NCBI GenBank assembly: GCA_028277725.1
Contig: JANQFX010000034.1
Location: 56,523-120,522, forward strand
DNA length: 64,000 nt
From: Thiohalocapsa sp.
GTDB taxonomy: Bacteria > Pseudomonadota > Gammaproteobacteria > Chromatiales > Chromatiaceae
Direction: 5' to 3'
Shown here: positions 23,395 through 32,440 of the stretch, one piece after another
Position numbering within the stretch: the first letter of the stretch is position 1
Layout: each line of letters opens with the position of its first letter
Notes under the pieces: generated by a model
Told to the model about the DNA's origin: nothing
Database searches by the model: none
Seen by the model: only the letters and a program-made list of their open reading frames with translations
Position numbers and translations under genes: made by a program

Positions 23395-23952
23395 TCAGAA
23401 GGGAATATCGTCGTCGAAGCCGGAGTCACCTGGGAAGCCGCCGTCCGACACGCCTCCCGTATTGCCAGGCCCGGAGGCGGGTCCGGGCCCCGGGTCGGCA
23501 CTCGCACCAATCGCACCTCCGGCGGCGACAGTGCCGGCGGCCTGGGGCGCGCCCCCAGGCGCAGGGGCGGTGCCATAGGCCGGGCCTTGGCCCTGGCCGG
23601 CGCCGCGGCTGTCGAGCATCTGCATTGTGCCCTCCATGTCCACGACCACCTCCGTGGTGTAGCGATCCTGCCCACTCTGATCCTGCCATTTGCGGGTGCG
23701 CAGTTTCCCCTCTAGATAAACCTTGGAACCCTTGCGTAGGTACTGGCCGGCGATCTCCCCCAGCCTGCCGAAGATCGACACACGGTGCCATTCCGTGCGC
23801 TCCTGTGGTTCGCCGGTGTTCTTGTCCTTCCAAGACTCACTGGTCGCCAGCCGCAGGCTCGCCACGGCCATGCCGCTCGGCATGTAGCGCACTTCTGGAT
23901 CCGCGCCCAAGTTCCCAATGAGTATGACCTTATTGATTCCGCTGCGCGCCAT
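23395..23952 (-). CDS. ssb: Single-stranded DNA-binding protein
   Basis: Essential replication and repair protein. The start at 23952 ([27 protein letters not shown]) is the canonical SSB opening. The OB fold runs to about residue 110 ([35 protein letters not shown]). A long Gly/Pro/Ala-rich linker follows, and the acidic tail [11 protein letters not shown] is the conserved tip that recruits partner proteins. It has 185 residues. It sits behind the YajR-type MFS gene, a common order in gammaproteobacteria. Confidence 0.97.
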   Translation of the reverse strand: MARSGINKVILIGNLGADPEVRYMPSGMAVASLRLATSESWKDKNTGEPQERTEWHRVSIFGRLGEIAGQYLRKGSKVYLEGKLRTRKWQDQSGQDRYTTEVVVDMEGTMQMLDSRGAGQGQGPAYGTAPAPGGAPQAAGTVAAGGAIGASADPGPGPASGPGNTGGVSDGGFPGDSGFDDDIPF

Positions 23953-24025
23953 CTGAATCCTCCGCCCAACCTGGGCTAGTTGTCGCAGTGGGTTTCGTTG
24001 GCGAGGTCGATCGCCAACACAGCAC

Positions 24026-25429
24026 TCACCGGGAGACCGGCACCACCGCGACTGCAGCCTGCAATCTTGCCCAATCGACGCGAGCACTGTCCACTTTCAG
24101 GTGCGCGACGCCCTCTTCCGGTGCGACCGCCGCCTCTTCGACGCCGGGGACGGACAGCAGGCGCGCCTCGATGTCGCCCAACGCGCGCGGCGACAGGTCG
24201 CCCAGGGGTAGCAGGTGCGGCTTGAGCGCCGACGGTGGTCGCAGGCGTGCGGCCACCAGGAGCCACACCAGCGCTGCGCCGGCGCCGACGAAATAGACCG
24301 CATCGGCACCGAACTGCTCATGCGCGAGCCCGCCCAGCAGGCCACCGAGGAAAGCGCCGACGAACTGCGCGCTGGAGAACACGCCCATGGCCGTCCCCTT
24401 GGCGCCGGCGTGCGCCGCCTTGGACACGAGCGACGGCAGCACCGCTTCCAAGAGATTGAACACGGTGAACATGACGGTCAACAGCACCAGGGCGCCCCAG
24501 ACGCTGGGCGGCAACAGACCGAAGCCGAGCAGCGCAATCCCGAGCCCCGCAGCGGAGCCGATCAGCACCCCGCGCACCCGACCGGCTCGCTCGGCGAGCA
24601 GGATGAAGGGCACCATGAGTCCGATGGCCAGCAACACCACGGGCAGGTAGATCTGCCAATGCCGAGCCGGCGGGATGCCCGCCTCCGCCAAGGACAGGGG
24701 CAACACCACGAACAGACTGACCATGGTGAGATGCAGCAAGAAGATCCCGGCGTCGAGCCTGAGCAGCGTGCCGTTGCGCACCACGCTACCGAGCTGCGAG
24801 AGCACCGGCTGCGCATCCCGGTGCACGCTGGAGCGCGCCGGCGTCGGCACGACCCAGGCCAAGAGCGCCATGCCCAGCACGGCGAAGCCGGCGGTCAGCC
24901 AGAAGATGCCGCCGACGCCGATCTGCTCGCCGAGCACCGGCCCGAGCACCAGGGCGACAGCGAAGGACAGTGCCACGCTGATGCCGATGGCCGCCATGGC
25001 ACGGGTCCGTACGGTCTCGCGGGTCAGGTCCGCGGCCAGCGCGATGGTTGCGGCCGCGATGGCGCCGCTGCCCTGCAGCGCGCGGCCGATGATGACGCCC
25101 TGGATGGAATCCGCCCCGGCGGCGATGACGCTACCGATCGCGAAGAGCGTCAGTCCACCCAGGATCACGGGCTTGCGGCCGATGCGGTCCGACAGCAGAC
25201 CGAACGGAATCTGCAGCAGCGCCTGGGTGAGCCCGTAGGCGCCGATGGCGAGCCCGATCAGCAGCGGCGTGGCGCCATCCAGGTGCTCGGCGTAGAGCGC
25301 GAACACCGGCAGGATCATGAACAGCCCGAGCATCCGCATGGAGAAGATTGCGGCGAGCCCGCCCGCGGCGCGCATTTCCAAAGGGGTTAGAGATGGGATT
25401 GCCGGCTGCGGCTGAACGGATCGTTGCAA
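24026..25429 (-). CDS. YajR-like MFS transporter with C-terminal ferredoxin-like domain
   Basis: 12-segment major-facilitator carrier of 467 residues. It closely resembles E. coli YajR ([28 protein letters not shown] motif [41 protein letters not shown]). After the last helix comes a soluble domain (about 395-467, [24 protein letters not shown]) matching the YAM domain of YajR. Substrate unknown; a proton-driven drug or metabolite efflux role is inferred. The start is a TTG at 25429; an ATG at 25375 would remove residues (SLTPLE) that align with the YajR N-terminus. Precedes ssb. Confidence 0.88.
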   Translation of the reverse strand: MQRSVQPQPAIPSLTPLEMRAAGGLAAIFSMRMLGLFMILPVFALYAEHLDGATPLLIGLAIGAYGLTQALLQIPFGLLSDRIGRKPVILGGLTLFAIGSVIAAGADSIQGVIIGRALQGSGAIAAATIALAADLTRETVRTRAMAAIGISVALSFAVALVLGPVLGEQIGVGGIFWLTAGFAVLGMALLAWVVPTPARSSVHRDAQPVLSQLGSVVRNGTLLRLDAGIFLLHLTMVSLFVVLPLSLAEAGIPPARHWQIYLPVVLLAIGLMVPFILLAERAGRVRGVLIGSAAGLGIALLGFGLLPPSVWGALVLLTVMFTVFNLLEAVLPSLVSKAAHAGAKGTAMGVFSSAQFVGAFLGGLLGGLAHEQFGADAVYFVGAGAALVWLLVAARLRPPSALKPHLLPLGDLSPRALGDIEARLLSVPGVEEAAVAPEEGVAHLKVDSARVDWARLQAAVAVVPVSR

Positions 25430-25623
25430 GGCGAGAGTCTCGACTGGAATGGGATAGAAAGACCAAGCGGGGCGCTATCCTATCAGCTCGAGCGACGCCT
25501 GTGCCTCGACGGAGGGCACCCGCAAGGCGGGCGCAGGTCGACACATCCGTGCGGACACGCACCGCCGAGACCGACGCGGCTCTCGGTCGCTTCGTAGGTG
25601 TTCTCAAGTTGGTGAGGACCTTT

Positions 25624-26085
25624 TCAGCGGCGGCGTGGAATACCGCGATTGGCCAGTTGGTCGGCGCGCTCGTTGTCGGGGTGGCCGCTGTGACCCTTGA
25701 TCCAGCGCCAACTCACACGGTGCGGCAAGAGGGCCTGATCCAGCCGCTGCCACAGATCTTGGTTCTTCACAGGCTTGCGCTCGCGGGTCTGCCAGCCATT
25801 GCGCTTCCAGCGCGGCATCCACTTCTCGACGCCGTCCTGCACATAGCGCGAGTCCACTGAAATGACGATGCTGGTCGGGCGTTTCAGTGCCTCCAGGGCC
25901 TGGATCACGGCCATCAGCTCCATGCGGTTGTTGGTGGTCTGGGGTTCGCCGCCGCAGAGTTCCTTTTCGTGCTCTCCCCAACGCAACAGTGCACCCCAGC
26001 CGCCGGGGCCTGGGTTTCCCTTGCAGGCGCCGTCGGTGTAGAGCTCAACCGCCGTGGGTGTGGGCGCAGTCGTTCCCTCAGTCAT
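25624..26085 (-). CDS. rnhA: Ribonuclease HI
   Basis: Degrades the RNA strand of RNA-DNA hybrids. All four catalytic acids are visible: [15 protein letters not shown] (Asp), [10 protein letters not shown] (Glu), SVDSRYV (Asp) and [15 protein letters not shown] (Asp, with the His loop before it). The 153-residue length is standard. The ATG at 26085 overlaps the end of the upstream methyltransferase by 8 bases. The usual neighbour dnaQ is absent. Confidence 0.96.
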   Translation of the reverse strand: MTEGTTAPTPTAVELYTDGACKGNPGPGGWGALLRWGEHEKELCGGEPQTTNNRMELMAVIQALEALKRPTSIVISVDSRYVQDGVEKWMPRWKRNGWQTRERKPVKNQDLWQRLDQALLPHRVSWRWIKGHSGHPDNERADQLANRGIPRRR

Positions 26086-26854
26086 GGCCGTGACTCCGAG
26101 CGGTGGGCTCTGCCGACGTGGCCGGCAGGAGCGGCGGAGGTTGGCGCCAGGCCGGCAGCCGGTGGATGCGCGCGGGCACACGCTTGATGGCGCGCACGGC
26201 GAACACGCCGCCGAAAATGGGCCAGAAGCGCGCGCCCGCGGTTTCCAACCAGTCTGTACCCGGCGCCAGTGCGCGCCTGAGCGGTGGTCGAAACGCGAGC
26301 ATGTCTCTGGACTCCTGCTGAAAACCCAAGAGGCGCAGCCAGTCGCCCACGCGAAACGGCGTCAACTGCCCTCCACACCAGGGCACTCGACGCCGGCTCG
26401 CGGGACGAGGCCACCAACGCGCCAGCCCCCAGGTGCTGAGCGGATTGAAGAAGAACAGGATAACCCGCCCCTCGGGTATCAGCACACGCTCGACCTCACG
26501 CAACACCCGGTGCGCCTCTTCACAGAAGTCCAGGGTGTGCGGCAACAGGACGGCGTCGACGCTCGCCGTGTCCAGCGGCAGTTCGAAGGGCAGAGCCCGC
26601 ACTCCCACCGTGTTGCCGGAGTTCGGCTCCAGGGCGTCACCGATGACGACCCGCTGCCGGATACGACAGCTATCCATGGCATCGGCGAACTGCGCCTCGG
26701 CGCCGAACTGCACCAGGTAATGACCGAAGCTATCGGCCAGCAGCCGCTCGAGGCAGACGGTCTCAGCGTGGGCGACGTAACGGCCCACGGGGGTTCGATA
26801 CCAGAGGCCGAGCTTGGTCAGCGGATCGCCGTCCCGCGCCGCGCAGGCCTTCAT
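26078..26854 (-). CDS. YafS-like SAM-dependent methyltransferase
   Basis: Class I methyltransferase of 258 residues from the ATG at 26854 ([20 protein letters not shown]); a GTG at 26902 would add 16 residues. The fold is recognisable from [24 protein letters not shown] and [21 protein letters not shown], as in the YafS family found between gloB and rnhA in E. coli. The motif I region is weak, with no clear GxGxG (FGAEAQF). It overlaps rnhA and is divergent from mltD, reproducing the E. coli neighbourhood without gloB. Substrate unknown. Confidence 0.85.
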   Translation of the reverse strand: MKACAARDGDPLTKLGLWYRTPVGRYVAHAETVCLERLLADSFGHYLVQFGAEAQFADAMDSCRIRQRVVIGDALEPNSGNTVGVRALPFELPLDTASVDAVLLPHTLDFCEEAHRVLREVERVLIPEGRVILFFFNPLSTWGLARWWPRPASRRRVPWCGGQLTPFRVGDWLRLLGFQQESRDMLAFRPPLRRALAPGTDWLETAGARFWPIFGGVFAVRAIKRVPARIHRLPAWRQPPPLLPATSAEPTARSHGHD

Positions 26855-26954
26855 GACACCGAACCCGATATCGCCGGATGGGCGTCGGGCACCGGCCGCC
26901 ACACCGAAAAGCAGACGAACGGTAACAATTCAACGTGTTTGGGCATGGCGAACT

Positions 26955-26970
26955 TAAGGGATATCCCTTA
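26955..26970. promoter_or_regulatory. 16-bp perfect palindrome between the methyltransferase and mltD
   Basis: TAAGGGATATCCCTTA is perfectly self-complementary over 16 bases and lies in the divergent promoter region, about 100 bp upstream of the methyltransferase ATG and 66 bp upstream of the mltD ATG. It is a good candidate operator for a dimeric regulator; I do not match it to a known one. An A-rich stretch (GAAAAAACAATAA) follows toward mltD. Confidence 0.55.
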
Positions 26971-27035
26971 GACTCCGTCATGAGAAAAAACAATAACTAA
27001 CACACCCAACCTATCCATTGCGTCAAGTAACTGCC

Positions 27036-28151
27036 ATGCTTAACGAAAAAAGTTGCTCGTCCACCGGGGGATGCGGGCTTGCCCGCATGGTGCGGCGTGC
27101 GCCACGACCCATGCTGCTCTTGTCGGTTCCGGCCCTGGCCTGCCTGCTGCCCGGTTGTGCATCCAGTCCCGGCGACGGTGCGGCCGACGTCGACTACTAT
27201 GGACCGCGCACCGTGTCGGCGCGCGAGTATGGCTACGTCCGCCCTGCCGCCGACGTCCAGGTCGTGGGACGCGGTACCCGTCACACCTATGCGGGCCGCA
27301 ACAGCAACGACCTCTGGGAGCGCATCCGTCGCGGCCCCGGGCTCCGCATCCGCCACCACGCCAAAGTCGAGCGCGCGGCCCGCGCCATGGCGCGCAACCC
27401 GCAGTATCTTACCGACCTCAATCGACGCGCGCGGCCCTACCTGCACATGATCGTCGACGAACTCGAGCGCGCCGGGCTGCCCACCGCGTTGGCGCTGCTG
27501 CCCGAGGTCGAGAGCCGCTACAACCCGCGTGCCGTCTCGCCCGTCGCCGCCTCCGGCATGTGGCAGTTCATGCCCTACACGGGCCGCGAGATGGGCCTCA
27601 CCCAGAACAGCGCCTACGACGCCCGCAACGATCCGCTGGCCGCGACCCGCGGGGCCATCGCCTACCTGCGACAATTGCATGACGAAATGGGCGGCGACTG
27701 GGCGCTGGCGCTCGCCTCCTATAACTGCGGCCCCGGCTGCGTGCGCCGCGCCATGCGTCGGCATGGCTCGCGAGACTTCTGGAAGCTGAGCGCCCTGCCC
27801 GCCGAAACCGAGAACTACGTGCCCAAGCTGATGGCCGTGCTGGAGCTGGTGGAGTCCCCCGAACGCTACGGACTGCGCATGCCCGAACTGCCGAACCGCC
27901 CAGCACTGGAACTGGTCCACGCCAACAGCAGCATCAGCCTGAGCGAGGTTTCGCGGCTGTCCGGCGTGTCGCTATCGCAGCTCAAGAGCCTGAACCCCGG
28001 CTACAAGCTCGGCCGCACCCCCGCCGCAGGGCCGCACCGCGTGCTGGTGCCGGCCGGCTCCGGCCATAAGGTGCGCAAGGGGCTGGTCAAGGCCGGCAAG
28101 CTGAGCCGCTCCGACCTGGCCGATACCCGCCGCCGCCGCAGCAACAGCTGA
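27036..28151 (+). CDS. mltD: Membrane-bound lytic murein transglycosylase D (lipoprotein)
   Basis: Cuts glycan strands of peptidoglycan with 1,6-anhydro product formation. The lipobox LACLLPGCAS anchors it in the envelope. The SLT domain carries the catalytic Glu in LALLPEVESRYNP, then SPVAASGMWQFMPYTGREMGL and ASYNCGPGCVRRAM, matching MltD. One LysM-like repeat (SSISLSEVSRLSGVSLSQLKSLNP) remains at the C-terminus; E. coli MltD has two. The ATG at 27036 is preferred; a TTG at 27018 would add six residues. 371 residues. Confidence 0.95.
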   Translation: MLNEKSCSSTGGCGLARMVRRAPRPMLLLSVPALACLLPGCASSPGDGAADVDYYGPRTVSAREYGYVRPAADVQVVGRGTRHTYAGRNSNDLWERIRRGPGLRIRHHAKVERAARAMARNPQYLTDLNRRARPYLHMIVDELERAGLPTALALLPEVESRYNPRAVSPVAASGMWQFMPYTGREMGLTQNSAYDARNDPLAATRGAIAYLRQLHDEMGGDWALALASYNCGPGCVRRAMRRHGSRDFWKLSALPAETENYVPKLMAVLELVESPERYGLRMPELPNRPALELVHANSSISLSEVSRLSGVSLSQLKSLNPGYKLGRTPAAGPHRVLVPAGSGHKVRKGLVKAGKLSRSDLADTRRRRSNS

Positions 28152-28187
28152 TCGCACGCCTCCGGGGCTCGACGAGCCCCCACGCCC

Positions 28188-28213
28188 CCCCTAGCCGACC
28201 CCCCTAGCCGACC
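28188..28213. repeat. 13-bp tandem duplication before hrpB
   Basis: CCCCTAGCCGACC occurs twice in perfect tandem (28188-28200, 28201-28213) in the C-rich gap between mltD and hrpB. Thirteen is not a multiple of three, so the duplication shifts frame, and it introduces a TAG in the hrpB frame at 28192-28194. Confidence 0.8.
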
Positions 28214-28332
28214 CCGCCCTGGCCGACCGTCCCCCTCCTCACCTGCCCGACCGATCCACCCCCATCTCCCCCGCCCTTCCCATCGAGCCGGCGCTGCCGG
28301 ACCTGCGCGCGGCCCTGGCCCGAGGCCATGCG

Positions 28333-30795
28333 GTGCTGAGCGCGCCCACGGGCTCGGGCAAGACCACGTGCGTGCCCCTGGCACTCCTGGATGAGGCCTG
28401 GCTCGCCGGGGGCGCCATCCTGATGCTCGAACCGCGTCGGCCGGCCGCACGCATGGCTGCGGCGCGCATGGCGGCGGTGCTCGGCGAGACCGTCGGCGCC
28501 ACCGTCGGCCATCAGGTTCGCTTCGAGCGGCGCATCGGTCCGGACACGCGTGTCCAGGTGCTCACCGAGGGCATCCTGACCCGACGGCTGCAGGCCGACC
28601 CCGAACTGCCCGGTGTCGGCCTGCTCATTTTCGATGAGTTCCACGAACGCGGGCTGAACGCCGACCTTGGGCTCGCCCTCGCCCTGGACGCGGCAGACCT
28701 CCGGGAGGATCTGCGCATCCTGGTCATGTCCGCCACCCTCGACGCGGAGCCCATCGCCGCTCTGCTAGGCGGCGACCGCCGCTCGGCGGCAATCGTCCGC
28801 GGGGCCGGTCGCAGCCACCCGGTCTCGATCCGACACATCGAGCGCACGCCGCGTAACCTCATCGACGCCGCGGCCCGGACCATCCGCACCGCGCTCGCCG
28901 AGCACACCGGCGATCTGCTGACGTTCCTGCCCGGCGCGGGTGAGATCATGCGTCTCCGAACGGCCCTGGGCGACCTGCCCGATACGGACGTGTTGCCGCT
29001 ACACGGCAGCCTCTCCATGGTCGAGCAGGACAAGGCCCTGCGACCAGCGCCAGGCAGCCGCCGCCGGGTAGTCCTGGCGACAGACCTCGCCGAGACCTCC
29101 GTCACCATCGAGCGCATCGGCATCGTCGTCGACACCGGACTCACCCGGAAGCCCCGATTCGAGCCCGGCCCGGGCATGTCGCGGCTCGTCACGCAGGGGA
29201 TCTCGCGCGCCTCGGCCGAGCAGCGCTCGGGCCGTGCCGGGAGACTCGGCCCCGGCCACTGCATCCGACTCTGGACGGCGGACGACCATCTCCGCAGGCC
29301 CGAGCATCGCCCACCGGAAATCGTCGACACAGACCTAGCCCCGTTGGTGCTGGAACTGGCACTCTGGGGCGTGTCTGACCCCGATGAATTACGCTGGCTG
29401 GACCCGCCACCGTCGGCCGCGTGGGCACGGGGTGTCGCGCTGCTGACCAGGCTCGGCGCACTCGACGGCACCAGGCGAATCACCGCTGCGGGCAGGTGCA
29501 TGGCGGCTTTGCCCGTGCATCCCAGGCTCGCGGCGATGCTCTCTCGGGCACCCGCTGCAGCCAGGCGCACCGCCTGTGATCTTGCGGCGTTACTGGAGGA
29601 GCGCGACCCCTGGATTGGCGGCGAGGGTCTCCCCAGGCCGGCAGACCTCGCGCCTCGGCTGGCCGCGCTCGCGGGGCATCGGCAGGAGCGCAGCGGTACA
29701 CGCAGCCTCGACGGGTTCGATCGCCGCCGCCTCGGCGCCGTCGAACGCGCAGCCAAGCAGCTCTGGCGCCTAATCGAGAACGCCCCCGGCACCGAACCGG
29801 CCGACTCGACCCCGCCGGCGACGGCCGATGCGCTGCTCGCCCTCGCCTACCCGGATCGCATCGCCCAGAACCGGGGGCGTGATGGCCGCTTTCTGCTCGC
29901 CTCCGGCGCGGGCGCCGTGCTGCCGCCGGATGATCCGCTGCTGGCATCGGACTACCTGGTGATCGCCGACCTGGAGGCTGCACGCGGCGATCACCGCATC
30001 CGCGCCGCGCTGACCTCCGACCGCGCCACGCTCGAGGCCCTGTTCCCGGACCGGATAGGACAGACGGAGCGGCTCGCCTGGGACACTCGGCGCGGCGGCG
30101 TACTGTGCCGCCGCGAGACGACCCTCGATGCCCTGGTCCTGGACTCCAGCCCGGCACCCATCGACGATGCCGACGCGGCTCTGGCACTGTTGCTGGAGGC
30201 GGTCGGGCGAGACATCGCATCGACCCTGGACTGGACCCCCACGGCCCGGCAGGTCCAGGCCCGGGTGGCACTGGCCCGGCGGCTGGAGCCGGAGGGCGAC
30301 TGGCCCGACCTGTCGGATCGGGCCCTGGCCGTCAGCCTGTCCGACTGGCTCGCACCCTGGCTCCAGGGCAAGACCCGCCTCGCGGAGGTTCGCGCCCTGG
30401 ATCTGTTGGAGGTGCTCCGGGCAGCACTGAGTTGGGAAGGCGCCCGGCGGCTGGACGAGCTGGCGCCGACTCGGCTTCGTACACCCGCCGGGACCGAGCG
30501 CACCATCGACTATACGGACGGCTCCGACGAGCCGGTGCTCAAGGCACCCATGCAGGAGCTGTTCGGCGCCGCCGAGACACCGGCCATCTGGCAGGGCCGC
30601 CAGCCGCTGCTCCTGCACCTGCTCTCACCGGCCGACCGGCCACTGCAGGTGACCCGCGACCTCGCCGGCTTCTGGCGCGGTGCCTACGCCGAGGTCCGCA
30701 AGGAGATGCGCGGGCGCTACCCCAAGCACCATTGGCCGGAGGACCCGTCCCGGTCGCAACCGGTGAAGGGCGGCCTGAAACGCAACCTGGCCTGA
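28333..30795 (+). CDS. hrpB: ATP-dependent helicase HrpB
   Basis: DExH-box RNA helicase-like protein of the HrpB family. Walker A is APTGSGKTT, Walker B DEFHERGL, motif III VMSATLDAEP, motif V ATDLAETSVTIE and motif VI QRSGRAGRLGPG. The C-terminal HrpB-specific region ends in YPKHHWPEDPSRSQPVKGGLKR. The first standard start codon in frame is the GTG at 28333. Family-like sequence (LPIEPALPDLRAALARGHAV) extends about 20 residues upstream of it in the same frame without any ATG, GTG or TTG after the stop at 28192. The true start is therefore probably a rare codon (CTG at 28219 or 28243, or ATC at 28264 or 28282), or this copy is trimmed. 820 residues from the GTG. Confidence 0.93.
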   Translation: MLSAPTGSGKTTCVPLALLDEAWLAGGAILMLEPRRPAARMAAARMAAVLGETVGATVGHQVRFERRIGPDTRVQVLTEGILTRRLQADPELPGVGLLIFDEFHERGLNADLGLALALDAADLREDLRILVMSATLDAEPIAALLGGDRRSAAIVRGAGRSHPVSIRHIERTPRNLIDAAARTIRTALAEHTGDLLTFLPGAGEIMRLRTALGDLPDTDVLPLHGSLSMVEQDKALRPAPGSRRRVVLATDLAETSVTIERIGIVVDTGLTRKPRFEPGPGMSRLVTQGISRASAEQRSGRAGRLGPGHCIRLWTADDHLRRPEHRPPEIVDTDLAPLVLELALWGVSDPDELRWLDPPPSAAWARGVALLTRLGALDGTRRITAAGRCMAALPVHPRLAAMLSRAPAAARRTACDLAALLEERDPWIGGEGLPRPADLAPRLAALAGHRQERSGTRSLDGFDRRRLGAVERAAKQLWRLIENAPGTEPADSTPPATADALLALAYPDRIAQNRGRDGRFLLASGAGAVLPPDDPLLASDYLVIADLEAARGDHRIRAALTSDRATLEALFPDRIGQTERLAWDTRRGGVLCRRETTLDALVLDSSPAPIDDADAALALLLEAVGRDIASTLDWTPTARQVQARVALARRLEPEGDWPDLSDRALAVSLSDWLAPWLQGKTRLAEVRALDLLEVLRAALSWEGARRLDELAPTRLRTPAGTERTIDYTDGSDEPVLKAPMQELFGAAETPAIWQGRQPLLLHLLSPADRPLQVTRDLAGFWRGAYAEVRKEMRGRYPKHHWPEDPSRSQPVKGGLKRNLA

Positions 30796-30841
30796 ATCCC
30801 GCCGGCGGCGGGGTCAGCCTCCCGGCCGCTCCGGGACAGAT

Positions 30842-31555
30842 TCATCGCGGGGTGCGGCGAGCCCCGGCGGCAGGCTGCTGCACCGAACCCGAACCCACTT
30901 GCAACGACCGTGCCGCGCAAGCCGCAACGAGTCCGGCGACGTCCTCGAACAGCAGGGCCGGCCCGGTGTGTCGCAAGGCCTCGGCGCTGTTGTAACCCCA
31001 GCCCACGGCGGCGAAGGCGATGCCCGCCGTCCGCGCCGCCTCGGCGTCTCGGATCTCGTCCCCGACGTAGAGGGCGCGATCCGCAGGGACGTCGCAAGCA
31101 CGTAGCATGCGTTTCAGCCGGGCACCCTTGCCATGCAACGACGCACCCGTCTCGATGCACTCGATCAGCGCCAGGGTGTCGTCGCCGAGCACCGCACGCG
31201 CGTTGTCACGGCTATTGGACGTGGCAAGGCCCAGCCGGACGCCCGCACCACTGAGCCCGCACAGCGCAGCATGCACGCCTGGAAAGGGCCGGATGCGCTC
31301 GATGTCCATCGCCATGCGGTGGCGCAGATCCCGCGCAACCAGGGGCAGCTTCCAGCCGGCCACGCGCAGATGGCGCAGAATGTCGTGAGCGCTCATGCTG
31401 CGCAGCAACGGCTCCTCCTCCTTCGTAACGCGTCGGAAGCGCCAGCGGGCCGCGACGGCATTCAGCTCCGACAGGAACCACGGAAAGCTGTCTGCGAGCG
31501 TGCCGTCGAAGTCGAAGATCACCAAGTCGTAGGGCGCCCTTCCGCGCTGTCCCAT
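30842..31555 (-). CDS. HAD-superfamily phosphatase (phosphoglycolate phosphatase-like)
   Basis: Haloacid-dehalogenase-fold hydrolase of 237 residues. The nucleophile motif is VIFDFDGTLADSF, motif II LATSNSRDNA, the lysine lies in LHGKGARLKRML and the acidic motif is LYVGDEIRDAEAA. The cap resembles Gph/PGPase enzymes; the substrate cannot be stated. The ATG at 31555 has a strong GGGAG ribosome site and is favoured over a very long upstream antisense frame. It is divergent from the TauE-type permease; the two ATG-like codons share the tetramer CATG at 31553-31556. Confidence 0.88.
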   Translation of the reverse strand: MGQRGRAPYDLVIFDFDGTLADSFPWFLSELNAVAARWRFRRVTKEEEPLLRSMSAHDILRHLRVAGWKLPLVARDLRHRMAMDIERIRPFPGVHAALCGLSGAGVRLGLATSNSRDNARAVLGDDTLALIECIETGASLHGKGARLKRMLRACDVPADRALYVGDEIRDAEAARTAGIAFAAVGWGYNSAEALRHTGPALLFEDVAGLVAACAARSLQVGSGSVQQPAAGARRTPR

Positions 31556-31580
31556 GCCGTTACTCCCGGAGCATCCACCG

Positions 31581-32339
31581 TTGGAATTGATCGAACTCGC
31601 CGCCCTGCTCTTCGTCGTCGCACTCGCCGCCGGGGTGATCGACGCCATGGCCGGCGGCGGCGGGCTGATCACGGTGCCGGCCCTGCTCTGGGCCGGCCTG
31701 CCGCCGGTGCAGGCGCTGGCGACCAACAAGGCCCAGTCGGTGTTCGGCTCCTTCGCCGCGACGGTGCGCTTCCTGCGTGCCGGTGCCATCGACCTGCGCA
31801 CCGCCGCGGTCACCGTCGCCTGTACCTTCGTCGGCGCAGCGGCGGGCGCGGCGGCGATCCAGGTGCTGGCGGCGGATATCATCGCCGGACTGGTACCGGT
31901 CCTGCTCATCGGCTTCTCGCTGTACTTCCTCTTCTCGCCGAGGGTCTCGGACTTCGACTCCCGCCGCCGCATCGGCGACCTGACCTTCGCGCTGTCGGTG
32001 GGCGTCGGCGTGGGCTTCTACGACGGCTTCTTCGGCCCCGGCACCGGCACCTTCTTCGCCATCGGCTACATCGCCCTGCTCGGCTTCAACCTCAGGCGCG
32101 CAACGGCCAATGCCAAGCTGCTCAATTTCACCAGCAACCTGGCCGCGCTGATCCTGTTCTCGGCCGGCGGCGAGGTCATCTGGACCCTGGGCCTGACCAT
32201 GGCCGCGGGCCAGTTCATCGGCGGTTGGCTCGGTGCCCAGCTGGTGCTGACCCACGGCGCACGCCTGGTGCGACCGGCGCTGGTGACGGCCTCGCTTGCG
32301 GTATCGCTGCACCTGCTCTGGCAGCAGTACGCGCCCTGA
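31581..32339 (+). CDS. TauE/SafE-family membrane permease
   Basis: Integral membrane protein of the sulfite/sulfoacetate-exporter-like (TauE/SafE, DUF81) family, about 250 residues and eight hydrophobic segments. The family signature is seen twice: AAGVIDAMAGGGGLITVPALL with ATNKAQSVFGS, and VGFYDGFFGPGTGTFFAIG with ATANAKLLNFTSNLAAL. Substrate unknown. The TTG at 31581 is preceded by GGAG with 9-base spacing; an ATG at 31554 is possible but has no ribosome site. Confidence 0.88.
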   Translation: MELIELAALLFVVALAAGVIDAMAGGGGLITVPALLWAGLPPVQALATNKAQSVFGSFAATVRFLRAGAIDLRTAAVTVACTFVGAAAGAAAIQVLAADIIAGLVPVLLIGFSLYFLFSPRVSDFDSRRRIGDLTFALSVGVGVGFYDGFFGPGTGTFFAIGYIALLGFNLRRATANAKLLNFTSNLAALILFSAGGEVIWTLGLTMAAGQFIGGWLGAQLVLTHGARLVRPALVTASLAVSLHLLWQQYAP

Positions 32340-32440
32340 CAGGCTCCCCGGCCCTACCCAACCGTCGCGACTGCGGCCATCCGATCGGCCCCGCGGCAGC
32401 GGCACTTGGGACTGCCCATTCGCGCATCTACCTGGTACTC

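Noticed and set aside
31133..32440. Upstream extension of the cusB frame
   Set aside because: Runs antisense through the HAD gene and out of frame through the TauE gene; the lipoprotein signal begins at 32441.
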